From a virus, in the IMG/VR virus record IMGVR_UViG_3300038424_000028, positions 1-43,583 of that record: a stretch of DNA of 43,583 bases; one strand, given 5' to 3'. The translations under genes were made by a program, and so were the position numbers. Positions 7,088 to 14,683 of this stretch are shown in pieces (within the stretch, counting starts at the first letter, position 1; every line of letters begins with the position of its first letter). The notes beneath the pieces were generated by a model. That model saw only the letters and a list, made by a program, of their open reading frames with translations. It had not been told where the DNA came from and did not search any database.

Positions 7088-7597
7088 CTATTCCTCCTCC
7101 TGCACTCCGACGACGACAAAGAACTCTGGATGCCCGTAGGCCCGGCAGTACCATAGGCCGTCAGGGCCGAGTTCAAAGTAGCAGGCCATGGAATAGAACC
7201 ATTGGGGCCAGAATGAGCAAAAGAACCAGTTGTCGCCGAAGAAAAAGCAGTCGCGGCCTCCCCGCATCCGATGATAGGCTCCATATCCGCGACTGAACCT
7301 CATCCGATTATTCACGCCGTAGAAGTGAGCGTTGTAAGGCCGGCCATGAACATCATGCCGGATTGCGGCATTCTGTCCCCGACGCGCCTCCCCGCGATAA
7401 GTGGCCTGATTGCCTCTAGCCTGCGTGTTCGGACGCCCATGCTGTCCTTGAGCAGGGCGACCCTGCTTAGCCGGGGCTTTCGCGGTCGTTTTGGCCGGAG
7501 CCTTCGGCGTCGTCTTTTTCTTCTGGTCAGACCCGTAGATTGTGAGGGTCAGGCAGAATGCCAAAACGCTCAAAACCGACAACACTTTTTTCATCAT
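7088..7597 (-). CDS. Secreted protein with basic linker and aromatic C-terminal domain
   Basis: 169 residues from the first of two ATGs at 7597, with AGGAGGAAT upstream. A signal peptide (MMKKVLSVLSVLAFCLTLTI, cut near residue 21) is followed by a Lys/Ala/Pro/Gln-rich linker (about 25-75) and a ~90-residue domain dense in Phe, Trp, Tyr and Cys (GRDCFFFGDNWFFCSFWPQW). It ends VQEEE. It looks like a host-type periplasmic or surface protein carried as accessory cargo. No family is recognised. Confidence 0.65.
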   Translation of the reverse strand: MMKKVLSVLSVLAFCLTLTIYGSDQKKKTTPKAPAKTTAKAPAKQGRPAQGQHGRPNTQARGNQATYRGEARRGQNAAIRHDVHGRPYNAHFYGVNNRMRFSRGYGAYHRMRGGRDCFFFGDNWFFCSFWPQWFYSMACYFELGPDGLWYCRAYGHPEFFVVVGVQEEE

Positions 7598-7608
7598 ATT
7601 CCTCCTAT

Positions 7609-7983
7609 TCAGTCTTTGATGAAGATAGCGATGCATTCCCAATTTTTCTGCGTGCCCACCAAAAGACCCATGTTCTGGCTGTTCTGCACCGTCAGGATAA
7701 TCCCGTTGGCGCCAAGTCGCCCGGCCTCTACCTTCATCTGCCAAATCATCTGATTATCGGACGAATCCGTGATGGCCGGGGAATCGGCCTTCACTACGGC
7801 GATTTTCACATACTCGCCAGGGATGTCGTTGACATCAAGATAGACCCTGACCAGGCTCGGGTCCACTGGAGCATGGTAGGTGCTTGTGTCGAGCATCATT
7901 GACTCGGCGGTGAGACACGCAACCGTCCCCGTTGCCATCGCCAGCAACAGGGCCCCCAAGAGACCAATCATTTTCTTTTTCAT
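7609..7983 (-). CDS. Probable lipoprotein (RcsF-like fold possible)
   Basis: 124 residues; a strong AGGAGGAA precedes the start. The signal peptide ends TGTVAC with Cys23, an acceptable but not ideal lipobox. The mature part reads VRVYLDVNDIPGEYVKIAVV then RLGANGIIL, the layout of small envelope lipoproteins related to DUF4156/RcsF, in which GAN(A/G)hhh closes a beta strand. It would be anchored in the host envelope. Together with the secreted protein downstream it forms an exported-protein pair, perhaps for superinfection exclusion. Confidence 0.65.
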   Translation of the reverse strand: MKKKMIGLLGALLLAMATGTVACLTAESMMLDTSTYHAPVDPSLVRVYLDVNDIPGEYVKIAVVKADSPAITDSSDNQMIWQMKVEAGRLGANGIILTVQNSQNMGLLVGTQKNWECIAIFIKD

Positions 7984-7996
7984 CTCGTTCCTCCTT

Positions 7997-8038
7997 TTAA
8001 TTCACAATGTGTTGCCTAAGCCACGAAGGAAATTTCAT
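7997..8038 (-). CDS. Possible 13-aa microprotein
   Basis: MKFPSWLRQHIVN, a 13-codon amphipathic frame in the 63-bp gap before the lipoprotein gene, preceded by TAGGAACAAAC. It could be a leader peptide or chance. Confidence 0.2.
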   Translation of the reverse strand: MKFPSWLRQHIVN

Positions 8039-8046
8039 GTTTGTTC

Positions 8047-8418
8047 CTACTCCGCCTTCTTCGCCTCCTCAATAAGGCTCTGGACCGAACTCTTGGCAAT
8101 AATCCGCTCGGACCCGAGCCCGCATTTTCCGTTGGCCTTGAGCCATGCAAGGAATTCCTTGGCTGTCTCTTGCGTCATGGCGACAGCCGATTGATGGGCT
8201 GTGCGTTCATCTCGGATGCGGACCGACGGAAGTCCGGTTTTAAGAAATATCTTCCGCAGAACCGAGTTTGACGTTCCAAGTATGCCCGCGATGTCCAACA
8301 ATAGCACCAGCGAATCCGCCGCCTCTTGGCGGGCCCGCCTCACTTCCTCGCGGCTCACGGCTACAGGGACTCGGGGCGGACTTGCAAATCCTTGAAGTCC
8401 GCGATGATGGGACGCCAT
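8047..8418 (-). CDS. Helix-turn-helix-like protein, 123 aa
   Basis: The ATG at 8418 has AAGGAGG seven bases before it and overlaps the end of the metallophosphoesterase gene by 58 bp. Residues ~40-62 (LLDIAGILGTSNSVLRKIFL) have the spacing of a helix-turn-helix, and the following region (FLAWLKANGK) is helical. It may be a phage regulator, but no close family is recognised. Confidence 0.55.
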   Translation of the reverse strand: MASHHRGLQGFASPPRVPVAVSREEVRRARQEAADSLVLLLDIAGILGTSNSVLRKIFLKTGLPSVRIRDERTAHQSAVAMTQETAKEFLAWLKANGKCGLGSERIIAKSSVQSLIEEAKKAE

Positions 8419-9143
8419 GTGTATCCTCCTTGCTCATCGAAGTCAAACACGACCAGCCCCACGTCCACCAGTCCCTCACACTCTCGCACGCCGAATATTG
8501 AGTTGTATGTCAGCGCCGGGGTCGAGAGTGCCAACCATGATGCGCCGCCTGCATAGTTGAAATAATGGACGTGCGAGCGGATGATAATATCGGCTTTCGG
8601 TTGCCGCTCCTGCTCCGAGTGCCAGATGACGTTCCAGAGCCGGGCGCGGGCGATTGCCGTTAGTCGCCCGTGCGGAATGCTACTGCTGGCGACCTTATGC
8701 TTCATGTCCACGCTGACCCCGCCGATGCGGAAGAACGCATGACTCTGAATTTTAATGTCCTTCGGCTTGAGCAGGTCCACGAGCGTCGCCTCGAAGTCCT
8801 CCTCGCGCCCGACATGGCGCTTTGTCCCATAGACGAGCCGGATATGTTCAGCCTCCGCGTATTCGATGGCCTCGGCCGCGATGCGCGCCTGATCATGGCG
8901 GTCAGAGGTGATGAGTTCCGTACCGCCGCTTTCTTCGTTCTTGCCTTCGACGGCATCCCCGTTCACCCCGAGCAGATATATCGGCTTGAGCGAATCGAGC
9001 GCCGCCGTGTAGAACCGCCAGAGTTCCCGTTGGAACCGTCCCGTCTTGGCGACCTTGCCTTTCCCGGAGCGCCACCAACTCGGGCCGCAGAGCCCGTACT
9101 CATGGCCGCCATGAAGGTCTGAGATGATGACCATTCGTTTCAT
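8361..9143 (-). CDS. Calcineurin-like metallophosphoesterase
   Basis: 260 residues with the conserved metal ligands of the family: SDLHGGH (Asp9, His11), GVNGDAVEG (Gly62-Asp63), YGTKRHVGRE in place of the usual GNH(D/E), and RSHVHYF (the GHxH-like end). It should be a two-metal phosphoesterase. Its gene overlaps the RNA ligase stop by four bases, so the two proteins are made together. The pairing suggests end-processing before ligation, for example removal of a 2',3'-cyclic phosphate or a 3' phosphate, but substrate is inferred from context only. Confidence 0.8.
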   Translation of the reverse strand: MKRMVIISDLHGGHEYGLCGPSWWRSGKGKVAKTGRFQRELWRFYTAALDSLKPIYLLGVNGDAVEGKNEESGGTELITSDRHDQARIAAEAIEYAEAEHIRLVYGTKRHVGREEDFEATLVDLLKPKDIKIQSHAFFRIGGVSVDMKHKVASSSIPHGRLTAIARARLWNVIWHSEQERQPKADIIIRSHVHYFNYAGGASWLALSTPALTYNSIFGVRECEGLVDVGLVVFDFDEQGGYTWRPIIADFKDLQVRPESL

Positions 9144-9787
9144 TGTGCGAAATCCTTTGTTTTGATTTTCGTGATAAGCCGATGGCCTTTTTTATCGAAC
9201 AGCGTTTCCAGCGGACGGCCCACGAGCCCTTCTGCGTCTTTCTCGGAGTTCGCGGCGCATTTCGATTTGAAGCCCTTGCGGACGAATTCCGTAGCCTCCT
9301 CAAGCGTCATCTCACCGAAAGAAGGAACGACCTCCAGCCCGAGTTTTTTCGCCACATCTACGACGTTCTCGTAACTGAGCCACCATTTCCCGCCGACGAG
9401 GACATCAAAGACAATCATCTTCTTTTCCGGTGAATAATCGCCTCCGCCTTTCTGAATCCCGGCCCCGTAGCCCTCGCCATACACAACGGCATCGGCAGGC
9501 ACGCCGTCCTCATCCGGAAAGACAGCCCGCATCTTCTCGACCGTGATATTCTTCCAGAGCCAGTTCATGAGGTCGGCGTGAATCTGGGCGTTGTCGGTCT
9601 TGCCGGAAAAGACGAGCGACCCGTTCTGATAGACGCATCGGATATTCGTGCCATCGACCTTCTCGGTCCAATGCCACGTCTTGAGCAGGGAATAGGTGCG
9701 GTTCTTCAACTCTCCGACATGGACTTTAAAGGTTTTATCGTCGCGCACATAAAGGGTTTCGATTTTCCCGTATTCGGTGATGCTCAT
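9140..9787 (-). CDS. RNA ligase, T4 Rnl2-like nucleotidyltransferase
   Basis: 215 residues. Motif I is EKVDGTNIR with the adenylated Lys43; GEGYGAGIQKGG matches motif III, IVFDVLVGGKWW motif IIIa, DAEGLVGRP motif IV, and ITKIKTKDF motif V. These five motifs in this order are those of ATP-dependent RNA ligases of the Rnl2/REL class. There is no separate C-terminal domain, so this is a minimal ligase. It would seal nicks in RNA, for example tRNA cleaved by host defences. It is coupled to the metallophosphoesterase downstream. Confidence 0.85.
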   Translation of the reverse strand: MSITEYGKIETLYVRDDKTFKVHVGELKNRTYSLLKTWHWTEKVDGTNIRCVYQNGSLVFSGKTDNAQIHADLMNWLWKNITVEKMRAVFPDEDGVPADAVVYGEGYGAGIQKGGGDYSPEKKMIVFDVLVGGKWWLSYENVVDVAKKLGLEVVPSFGEMTLEEATEFVRKGFKSKCAANSEKDAEGLVGRPLETLFDKKGHRLITKIKTKDFAQ

Positions 9788-10140
9788 TCGCTCTCCTTCG
9801 CTGGATAGACCTCATCTATCATGCCGTAGTGGTTATAGGGCTGGAACCATCGCACGGCATCTGCGGCGGTGTTTGCGAAGACAACCGTGTGGGCCGAGGT
9901 CGCGCCAACATGATATCGGATGACGTATTTCTGCTTCCCCGAAGGCGGGCCGGCCGACAACGGGGAAGAGCCGAAACTCATATACGGCTCGCTCTCTTTC
10001 TTCGCCTGCTCGTCCCGCCACGGCCGGCTGACAAAGCGGCGGAACTCCCGCCGCACGATGGCCCGCTGGGCGAAGAACCCGATGATGAACAACGCGAAGA
10101 TGCCGAACGAGATGCAGACGATAATCAGGGGGTCGCTCAT
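9784..10140 (-). CDS. Single-span membrane protein, 117 aa
   Basis: Starts MSDPLIIVCISFGIFALFII, one membrane span at the N-terminus, with GGAG upstream and a start that overlaps the previous stop. A basic stretch follows (RREFRRFVSRPWR), then a ~50-residue soluble domain with VIRYHVGATSAHTVVFANTA and WFQPYNHYG. Function unknown. Confidence 0.65.
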   Translation of the reverse strand: MSDPLIIVCISFGIFALFIIGFFAQRAIVRREFRRFVSRPWRDEQAKKESEPYMSFGSSPLSAGPPSGKQKYVIRYHVGATSAHTVVFANTAADAVRWFQPYNHYGMIDEVYPAKESE

Positions 10141-10661
10141 CGGTTGCTCCGGGTATAGCTGGCCCACAGCATACCCCCCACTAGGAGCCCAAACGGGATG
10201 AGTAGCCACCAGAGCAGGATATAGGCGAGTTGATTGGGGACAAGGCTGATATACACCGGAAGCGTGAGATGCTGGCCCTGTGCCCCATTATCAAGCAACG
10301 TCTCGCGGACCTTCATCAGCACATTGCTATTCTCCAGCGCCGTTGCCTTGTCACCCTTCGCGACCATCTGCTCCGTCAGACCCTTGGCCGCGAGGATTTG
10401 GCGATACCAGATGCCGACATCATGCTTCGGCTTTTTGAAGATGATGGCCGAGTTGCCCGAGATCTTCCCTGTTCTATTGAGATAGTCGATGGATTTCGCC
10501 AGGAAATCATCCGCCATCTTAACGCTCGAAGCATCGGCCGCCAATTTCAGATAATCGCCACAACGCAGGTCAAACAGATATGCTTGGACGACCCCATAAA
10601 CCCCCAAGTACGCGAACAGAAGAATCCATATTCCAAGAAACACAAATCCGAATCCTTTCAT
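10137..10661 (-). CDS. Two-span membrane protein, 174 aa
   Basis: Membrane segments at about residues 5-27 and 143-165 flank a ~110-residue soluble domain, probably periplasmic. GGAGGAAAA precedes the ATG. It overlaps both neighbours and belongs to a run of four membrane or small proteins. No family is recognised. Confidence 0.65.
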   Translation of the reverse strand: MKGFGFVFLGIWILLFAYLGVYGVVQAYLFDLRCGDYLKLAADASSVKMADDFLAKSIDYLNRTGKISGNSAIIFKKPKHDVGIWYRQILAAKGLTEQMVAKGDKATALENSNVLMKVRETLLDNGAQGQHLTLPVYISLVPNQLAYILLWWLLIPFGLLVGGMLWASYTRSNR

Positions 10662-10993
10662 TTTTCCTCCTCCTTCATAAACTCTGCCACATAACCGGAT
10701 GGGCCAATTCTCACACCATCCAGCATTGGGTTCCCCGAATCGGTCACAAAGACCTGGCCACCTGAGCCGGTCGTCGGCCCATTGAAATCGAACGGGCCAT
10801 CATATTTGTCGCCCATCGCGGCGGCTCGGCCGCGCTCGTATTGATAGTGGCGCTCCCATTCTTCGGCGCTCTTCCGCCGGGCCTGCATCTCGCGCATCGT
10901 GTCCTCGGCGGGCCAGATGACGTAGCGCATCAGGCAGAACAGACCGAAGAGGAACAGCGCGAAGAGGATGAGGCCGACGGCAAGGCCGCTCAT
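10658..10993 (-). CDS. Single-span membrane protein, 111 aa
   Basis: The ATG at 10993 has AGGAGG nine bases upstream. An N-terminal span (MSGLAVGLILFALFLFGLFC) is followed by a charged helix and a Gly/Asp-rich end with DSGNPMLDGVRIGPSGYV. Function unknown. Confidence 0.65.
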   Translation of the reverse strand: MSGLAVGLILFALFLFGLFCLMRYVIWPAEDTMREMQARRKSAEEWERHYQYERGRAAAMGDKYDGPFDFNGPTTGSGGQVFVTDSGNPMLDGVRIGPSGYVAEFMKEEEK

Positions 10994-11187
10994 GTCGTTA
11001 CCTCCTCGACCTCGCACTCGTTAATGTCACCCCCGCATTGAGTAAGTCTTTTGGATGGGTCATCCTCGTTCTCGGGCTTCAATAGGCACAGGTTTGGGCC
11101 ATATACGTATTTATGGTGCGGACTATGGTGCGGACACTTCGGCGAAAGAATCCCCAGCAAGATTTTGAGTTTAACGTGGTCGCTCAT
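10990..11187 (-). CDS. Hypothetical His/Cys-containing protein, 65 aa
   Basis: MSDHVKLKILLGILSPKCPH opens a small protein with four Cys and a His cluster (CPHHSPHHK), possibly a metal site. The start overlaps the preceding stop. An upstream extension in the same frame lacks a ribosome binding site and was not used. Confidence 0.6.
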   Translation of the reverse strand: MSDHVKLKILLGILSPKCPHHSPHHKYVYGPNLCLLKPENEDDPSKRLTQCGGDINECEVEEVTT

Positions 11188-11591
11188 CTCACCAAATCCT
11201 TGCCGGGAATCGTGCCGTGGACAGGGATGATTTTCTTGCCGCGCCGCCGCAGTTCCTCCTCCGCGAGTTCCATCTGCGACTCCTCGATGGCGCGCCTCCG
11301 TTCCTGTGCGGCTTTGTCTTTCGCTTGCATCTCCTGGTTCACCTTCTCCTGCTCGGCCTGCTTCTTCTTGGCGGCGTCCCACTCGGCCTGCGGCACCTCC
11401 TCAACCAGCACGATGCTCCGCTTGTCAACGATGACGACGTTCTTCGACTGCATCGACTCGGCGATGACCTGACGGCGGAACCAAGCGATTTGATACGGGT
11501 GGAACAGGCGGTGCCAAAATCCTCGACGGATGACCTCGTCGCTGACGATGGCGTTCTGTCCATTTTTCAACATGAGATAGTGTGGACTCAT
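11184..11591 (-). CDS. Coiled-coil protein, 135 aa
   Basis: The ATG at 11591 follows AAGGAGGACCA. The first half is mixed and includes RRGFWHRLFHPYQIAWFRRQ; the second half is a highly charged Lys/Glu/Gln helix (about residues 75-120). Function unknown. Confidence 0.65.
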   Translation of the reverse strand: MSPHYLMLKNGQNAIVSDEVIRRGFWHRLFHPYQIAWFRRQVIAESMQSKNVVIVDKRSIVLVEEVPQAEWDAAKKKQAEQEKVNQEMQAKDKAAQERRRAIEESQMELAEEELRRRGKKIIPVHGTIPGKDLVR

Positions 11592-11602
11592 TGGTCCTCC
11601 TT

Positions 11603-12034
11603 TCAAACACACTCGAAATATTTATAATCTAGGCGATACTCGCGCAAAGCCGTGAGGTGGAATAGCGCGGACTCTCGATATCCTGCCGCGAGCGTCTGGT
11701 ACGCCTCGTCTATGACCTGACGGATGAATATGACCTGGGGGGAGGAGTCGATGGCGCGCATGGGCTCACAATGGGGCTCCGGCTTTGCCAGGTTGATCGG
11801 CGACCCCGTTAACCACGTTCCGATGACGTCTGAATATTTTCCGCTCGATGTCCCTATCGCCGGATCGGGCTTTTCTGCTTTCAGACGCCCTGAGTATGTA
11901 ACGGGTCCGGTCTCTCCGTGGGGGTCACACAGGGCGGCATCCCGACAGTTCGGATTCGCATGGACTATCAAAGCGATAGCCTTATGATGCGAGCGTTTCG
12001 GCTTGTGGATAATTCGGACGATATGCTTTGTCAT
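11603..12034 (-). CDS. Hypothetical protein, 143 aa
   Basis: The ATG at 12034 follows GAGGAGAAGAA. The N-terminus is basic (MTKHIVRIIHKPKRSHHK), with a Cys pair around CRDAALCDPHGETGP and a helical C-terminus ending in aromatic residues. No family is recognised. Confidence 0.65.
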   Translation of the reverse strand: MTKHIVRIIHKPKRSHHKAIALIVHANPNCRDAALCDPHGETGPVTYSGRLKAEKPDPAIGTSSGKYSDVIGTWLTGSPINLAKPEPHCEPMRAIDSSPQVIFIRQVIDEAYQTLAAGYRESALFHLTALREYRLDYKYFECV

Positions 12035-12048
12035 TTCTTCTCTTCTCC

Positions 12049-12423
12049 TCATACGGTCTTCTCCTCCGGCACCTGGCGGATATCATCATACACTGCCAGC
12101 CCGAGGTCAATAGCCCGGTCGGCCTCCGCACAAGCCCCCTCGCTCAACGTCCACTTATTGATGAGCAGGATGGCGTCGGAGGCTTCCAGCCACGCCATGC
12201 TCACGTCCTTGACGGTCTGCTCGTCAATGGTTGCGCCGGGCGGGAGTGCCACAAAGTACATGAAGTCGAGAGCGGGGCAGAACGGAGCCCACCCCTTTTT
12301 GATGCACTCGTTCGCGGCAACTAGAAAATCCCTCACGTTGAGCAGATACTCGATGGCGAGCGTTGAGCAGTCCTTGCGGATGCTCTTCGGCCCGAGCGGT
12401 CCGGCTATATAGATTTTACGCAT
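12049..12423 (-). CDS. DUF4406-like nucleoside 2-deoxyribosyltransferase-fold protein
   Basis: 124 residues, MRKIYIAGPLGP at the N-terminus, then NECIKKGWAPFCPALDFMYF, WLEASDAILLINKW and SEGACAEADRAIDLGLAVY. These match the layout of the nucleoside deoxyribosyltransferase superfamily (DUF4406 branch): a Rossmann-like fold with IYIAGP as strand 1, a D-A-hh segment, and a final S-xG-xxxE helix carrying the nucleophilic Glu. It may salvage or hydrolyse nucleotides. The substrate is unknown. Confidence 0.75.
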   Translation of the reverse strand: MRKIYIAGPLGPKSIRKDCSTLAIEYLLNVRDFLVAANECIKKGWAPFCPALDFMYFVALPPGATIDEQTVKDVSMAWLEASDAILLINKWTLSEGACAEADRAIDLGLAVYDDIRQVPEEKTV

Positions 12424-12424
12424 T

Positions 12425-12574
12425 TCAACCTCGAATCAGATGATACAAGCAGATGCCTATTATGGTCATCGCGCCAACCGCGAACAGGAGCAGGAGGGGA
12501 ACGACAATCCAGGCCACGAGCCAATCCAAAAAGCGTTCCCAGAACTCGTACATACGGTCCGTTGCTTTTCCCAT
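12425..12574 (-). CDS. Small single-span membrane protein
   Basis: 49 residues from ATG at 12574, which has AGGAGA eight bases before it. MGKATDRMYEFWERFLDWLV leads into one long hydrophobic segment (about 18-45). A longer reading from 12670 adds 32 mostly polar residues, overlaps the outer-membrane gene by 38 bp and has a poorer ribosome binding site. Confidence 0.6.
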   Translation of the reverse strand: MGKATDRMYEFWERFLDWLVAWIVVPLLLLFAVGAMTIIGICLYHLIRG

Positions 12575-12632
12575 CACCGTCTCCTGGTCGGGGTCCAGAG
12601 GTTCGGCGGTCGGCCCTGGTTCGGTTTCATTT

Positions 12633-13319
12633 CTAGAACCACCAAACATAACTGCAGGAGAGCGTTTCATTTCGATAGCGCAGGCCGTAGGTCGTAAAGA
12701 CGTTCACGAGCCCTCTGGACCACGCGAACTCGATGGAGTTCTTGTACGTTATTGTCGGGCACTTGATGAGCCAACTGAATCCCGCCACTGCCATGTATCC
12801 GGCGTCGGCGTGGTCGGCGTTCATCACCGGACTTCCGAGCGGGATGGCCGGCGGCGGTTTCGGCTTACAGCGCGGCGCGATGGCCTCCTCCGGCGTCACC
12901 TGCACCAGCGGCGCGTAATAGACCCGTCGGAATGTCGGCTGAGAGCCGTAGAGCCCGCCGCCGACGTGGAAGAACCGAACCGGATGCACCACCAGCAGAA
13001 GCGGCACCTCAATCTCGCCGGAGACGACTTTGGCGGGCGTCGATAGATGTTGCGCGCCGGAATAGACGACGGTCGCATTGAACGCTTTGTTGGAATATTG
13101 CACGCCCGTCATCAGCGAGAACTTCCACGCCAGCGGAACATCAACCAGCGCCGAGCCCATCGCCGACGTGAAGTAATAGCGGTGGTACGCCGCGTCGAGC
13201 GGGTATTGCAGACCTCCCGAATACTGCACGCCAGGTCCGAGTCCGAAGTCCACTTGGGCCGCCAGCGGGACCGCCGCCAGCAACCCGGCCAACAGACACC
13301 ACGTTAAATATTTCTTCAT
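12633..13319 (-). CDS. Outer-membrane beta-barrel protein (porin/PorT-like)
   Basis: 228 residues from the ATG at 13319, which has AGGAGG five bases upstream. A clear signal peptide (MKKYLTWCLLAGLLAAVPLA, cut after AAA/QV) is followed by alternating polar/hydrophobic strands with Gly-Tyr-rich turns (GLGPGVQYSGGLQYP, FFHVGGGLYG) and a C-terminal aromatic strand ending SCSYVWWF. A terminal Phe after a beta strand is the recognition signal for the Bam complex. It should sit in the host outer membrane. A phage might use it to block its receptor or alter permeability; the role is inferred. The frame is open for 68 codons upstream. Confidence 0.7.
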   Translation of the reverse strand: MKKYLTWCLLAGLLAAVPLAAQVDFGLGPGVQYSGGLQYPLDAAYHRYYFTSAMGSALVDVPLAWKFSLMTGVQYSNKAFNATVVYSGAQHLSTPAKVVSGEIEVPLLLVVHPVRFFHVGGGLYGSQPTFRRVYYAPLVQVTPEEAIAPRCKPKPPPAIPLGSPVMNADHADAGYMAVAGFSWLIKCPTITYKNSIEFAWSRGLVNVFTTYGLRYRNETLSCSYVWWF

Positions 13320-13523
13320 GTTACCTCCTTTTGCGCTTTTAGGGATTCGTATCAGCGGGCACCAACGCGGGAATCGAGTCGGCTTGTTGCAGAAAAAATA
13401 AGCGGGCTTCCATCGCTTCTGCACTTTCTGCTGGCATTGATATTGCGGGGCCTCTCCCGCTCCGAACACATAACGCCGATACGGGCAGACCAGCGGGAGC
13501 TCGATGATGATGGCGCGGCTCAT
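13320..13523 (-). CDS. Small Cys-rich frame reading in frame into the outer-membrane gene
   Basis: Starts MSRAIIIELPLVCPYRRYVF after GAGGAAACC. It has four well-spaced Cys plus the segment FPRWCPLI, which resembles the end of small phage zinc-binding proteins. No stop codon separates it from the outer-membrane protein ATG at 13319. Either its own stop was lost and it now runs through as a 296-residue fusion, or both starts are used. A fused signal peptide would be buried, so separate initiation at 13319 is likely the main use. Confidence 0.5.
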
Positions 13524-13530
13524 GGTTTCC

Positions 13531-13626
13531 TCACAGTGTCAGCAAGTACAGCAGGAACAGCCCTGCCGCTATCAACATCAGCGTTCCGAGTGTTCGCAGT
13601 TCGCTCCCGACCTTTTCGTCTTTCAT
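13531..13626 (-). CDS. 31-aa single-span membrane protein
   Basis: MKDEKVGSELRTLGTLMLIA then a hydrophobic stretch to the stop. AAGGAGAA lies six to seven bases before the ATG, which starts directly after the TAA of the upstream gene. The strong ribosome binding site and tidy packing support translation. Confidence 0.6.
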   Translation of the reverse strand: MKDEKVGSELRTLGTLMLIAAGLFLLYLLTL

Positions 13627-14172
13627 TTATTCTCCTTCGACCTCATCTTCTTCGGCTTCTCCCAAAGGACAGCGAGTCCAATCTCCGCCACACTTTTCGA
13701 GTATCACTTCCCTTTCCTTGCGAGTCACTTTGGCATCATGGGGCATGACCTTCTTCTGCGGCGCGGCCAGGATGAGAGTGCGTTTCTCACGAAAGGCCAC
13801 GCAGTCTGTGCATAGACAATTCTTCCAATAGTCATCGACTGTCGGGCACCCATCCGAGATTAACTCATCCAGCGCCTTCTCGCGCTCCTCGTCCGCGGGC
13901 GGCGCGGCCAGGATGAGGGCGCGGATTCTGTCGCAGACGAACCCCATTGGTCCGCCCTCGCGCAAGATGTTGAGAATTTCCTCCTTCCCCTCTTCGGCAA
14001 TGGGCGCGAGCGGGTCGGCAAGACGACGCTCGATGTGCGCCAGGGCCTCTCGATAGGCATCCATGTCTAGACATTCCGTACAGTCCTTATGCTGAGGGTT
14101 GATAACTCTGCACAGATGACATTGAATGCCCAGAGATTCCCTCATCACGTCTAAGGCGTATTTGTCCGTCAT
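13627..14172 (-). CDS. Hypothetical Cys-rich protein, 181 aa
   Basis: An AAAAGGAG site precedes the ATG. The N-terminus has CHLCRVINPQHKDCTECLD, a likely zinc site; there are two related segments, IRALILAAP and KRTLILAAP, suggesting an internal duplication; further Cys (CLCTDC, CGGDWTRC) may form a second site. The C-terminus is acidic. No family is recognised. Confidence 0.65.
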   Translation of the reverse strand: MTDKYALDVMRESLGIQCHLCRVINPQHKDCTECLDMDAYREALAHIERRLADPLAPIAEEGKEEILNILREGGPMGFVCDRIRALILAAPPADEEREKALDELISDGCPTVDDYWKNCLCTDCVAFREKRTLILAAPQKKVMPHDAKVTRKEREVILEKCGGDWTRCPLGEAEEDEVEGE

Positions 14173-14504
14173 GTTTTGCTCCTTTTCTGGTATTCGAGCG
14201 CCTTGCGGAGGATGGAGATGGACTCAAACACCATCGGGCATTCCATGAAATGAATGTCGTCCTTCAAGTCCTGCTCGGCCGTATTCTCCACGGCCTCCAG
14301 CAGGGGCCGCGCACGCTCCAGTTCGGCCTTGAGGTCACACCATTGGCTACGCCATTGTCTTTTCATTGCTTCGGCATATTTAAGGTTAGCCCGTAGCCGC
14401 TCGTAGTCGTCGAGGATATCCACCAGTGCGGCGTGGGCCTCAAACTCCTCGATGTTGCCCTGAAGGACTATCCGTTTCAGTTCCGCAATCTGCTCAGGTG
14501 TCAT
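14169..14504 (-). CDS. Coiled-coil protein, MTPExIAEL family, copy 2
   Basis: 111 residues from the ATG at 14504, preceded by AGGAGGGCC. It is paralogous to 5978-6286 (shared MTPExIAEL, LDDYE and ELERA) but has a longer C-terminus. Like copy 1 it sits downstream of a Lar-like gene. Confidence 0.7.
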   Translation of the reverse strand: MTPEQIAELKRIVLQGNIEEFEAHAALVDILDDYERLRANLKYAEAMKRQWRSQWCDLKAELERARPLLEAVENTAEQDLKDDIHFMECPMVFESISILRKALEYQKRSKT

Positions 14505-14683
14505 CTGGCCCTCCTGTTCCATGCGGTGATGGCTTTCACCTTTCCCGCAACTCTTGGCCCAGTTGCCTGGCATACTAAGCACAGAACAACAGTTGCATAA
14601 GAATCCGTAAGGACTCCAAGCAAAGATTCCTGGTCATCGTTCCCGCAGAACGGACACGGCTTCAACTTTGGCTCTTTCATCAC
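14501..14683 (-). CDS. Lar-like zinc-ribbon protein, copy 3
   Basis: 60 residues from a GTG at 14683 (an ATG follows immediately). KEPKLKPCPFCGN, a CLVCQATGP pair and TAWNRRAR complete a four-Cys Lar-type ribbon. The first residues MKEPKLK are shared with copy 2. Upstream lies an LDAA-family gene, downstream an MTPE-family gene. Confidence 0.78.
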   Translation of the reverse strand: MMKEPKLKPCPFCGNDDQESLLGVLTDSYATVVLCLVCQATGPRVAGKVKAITAWNRRAR

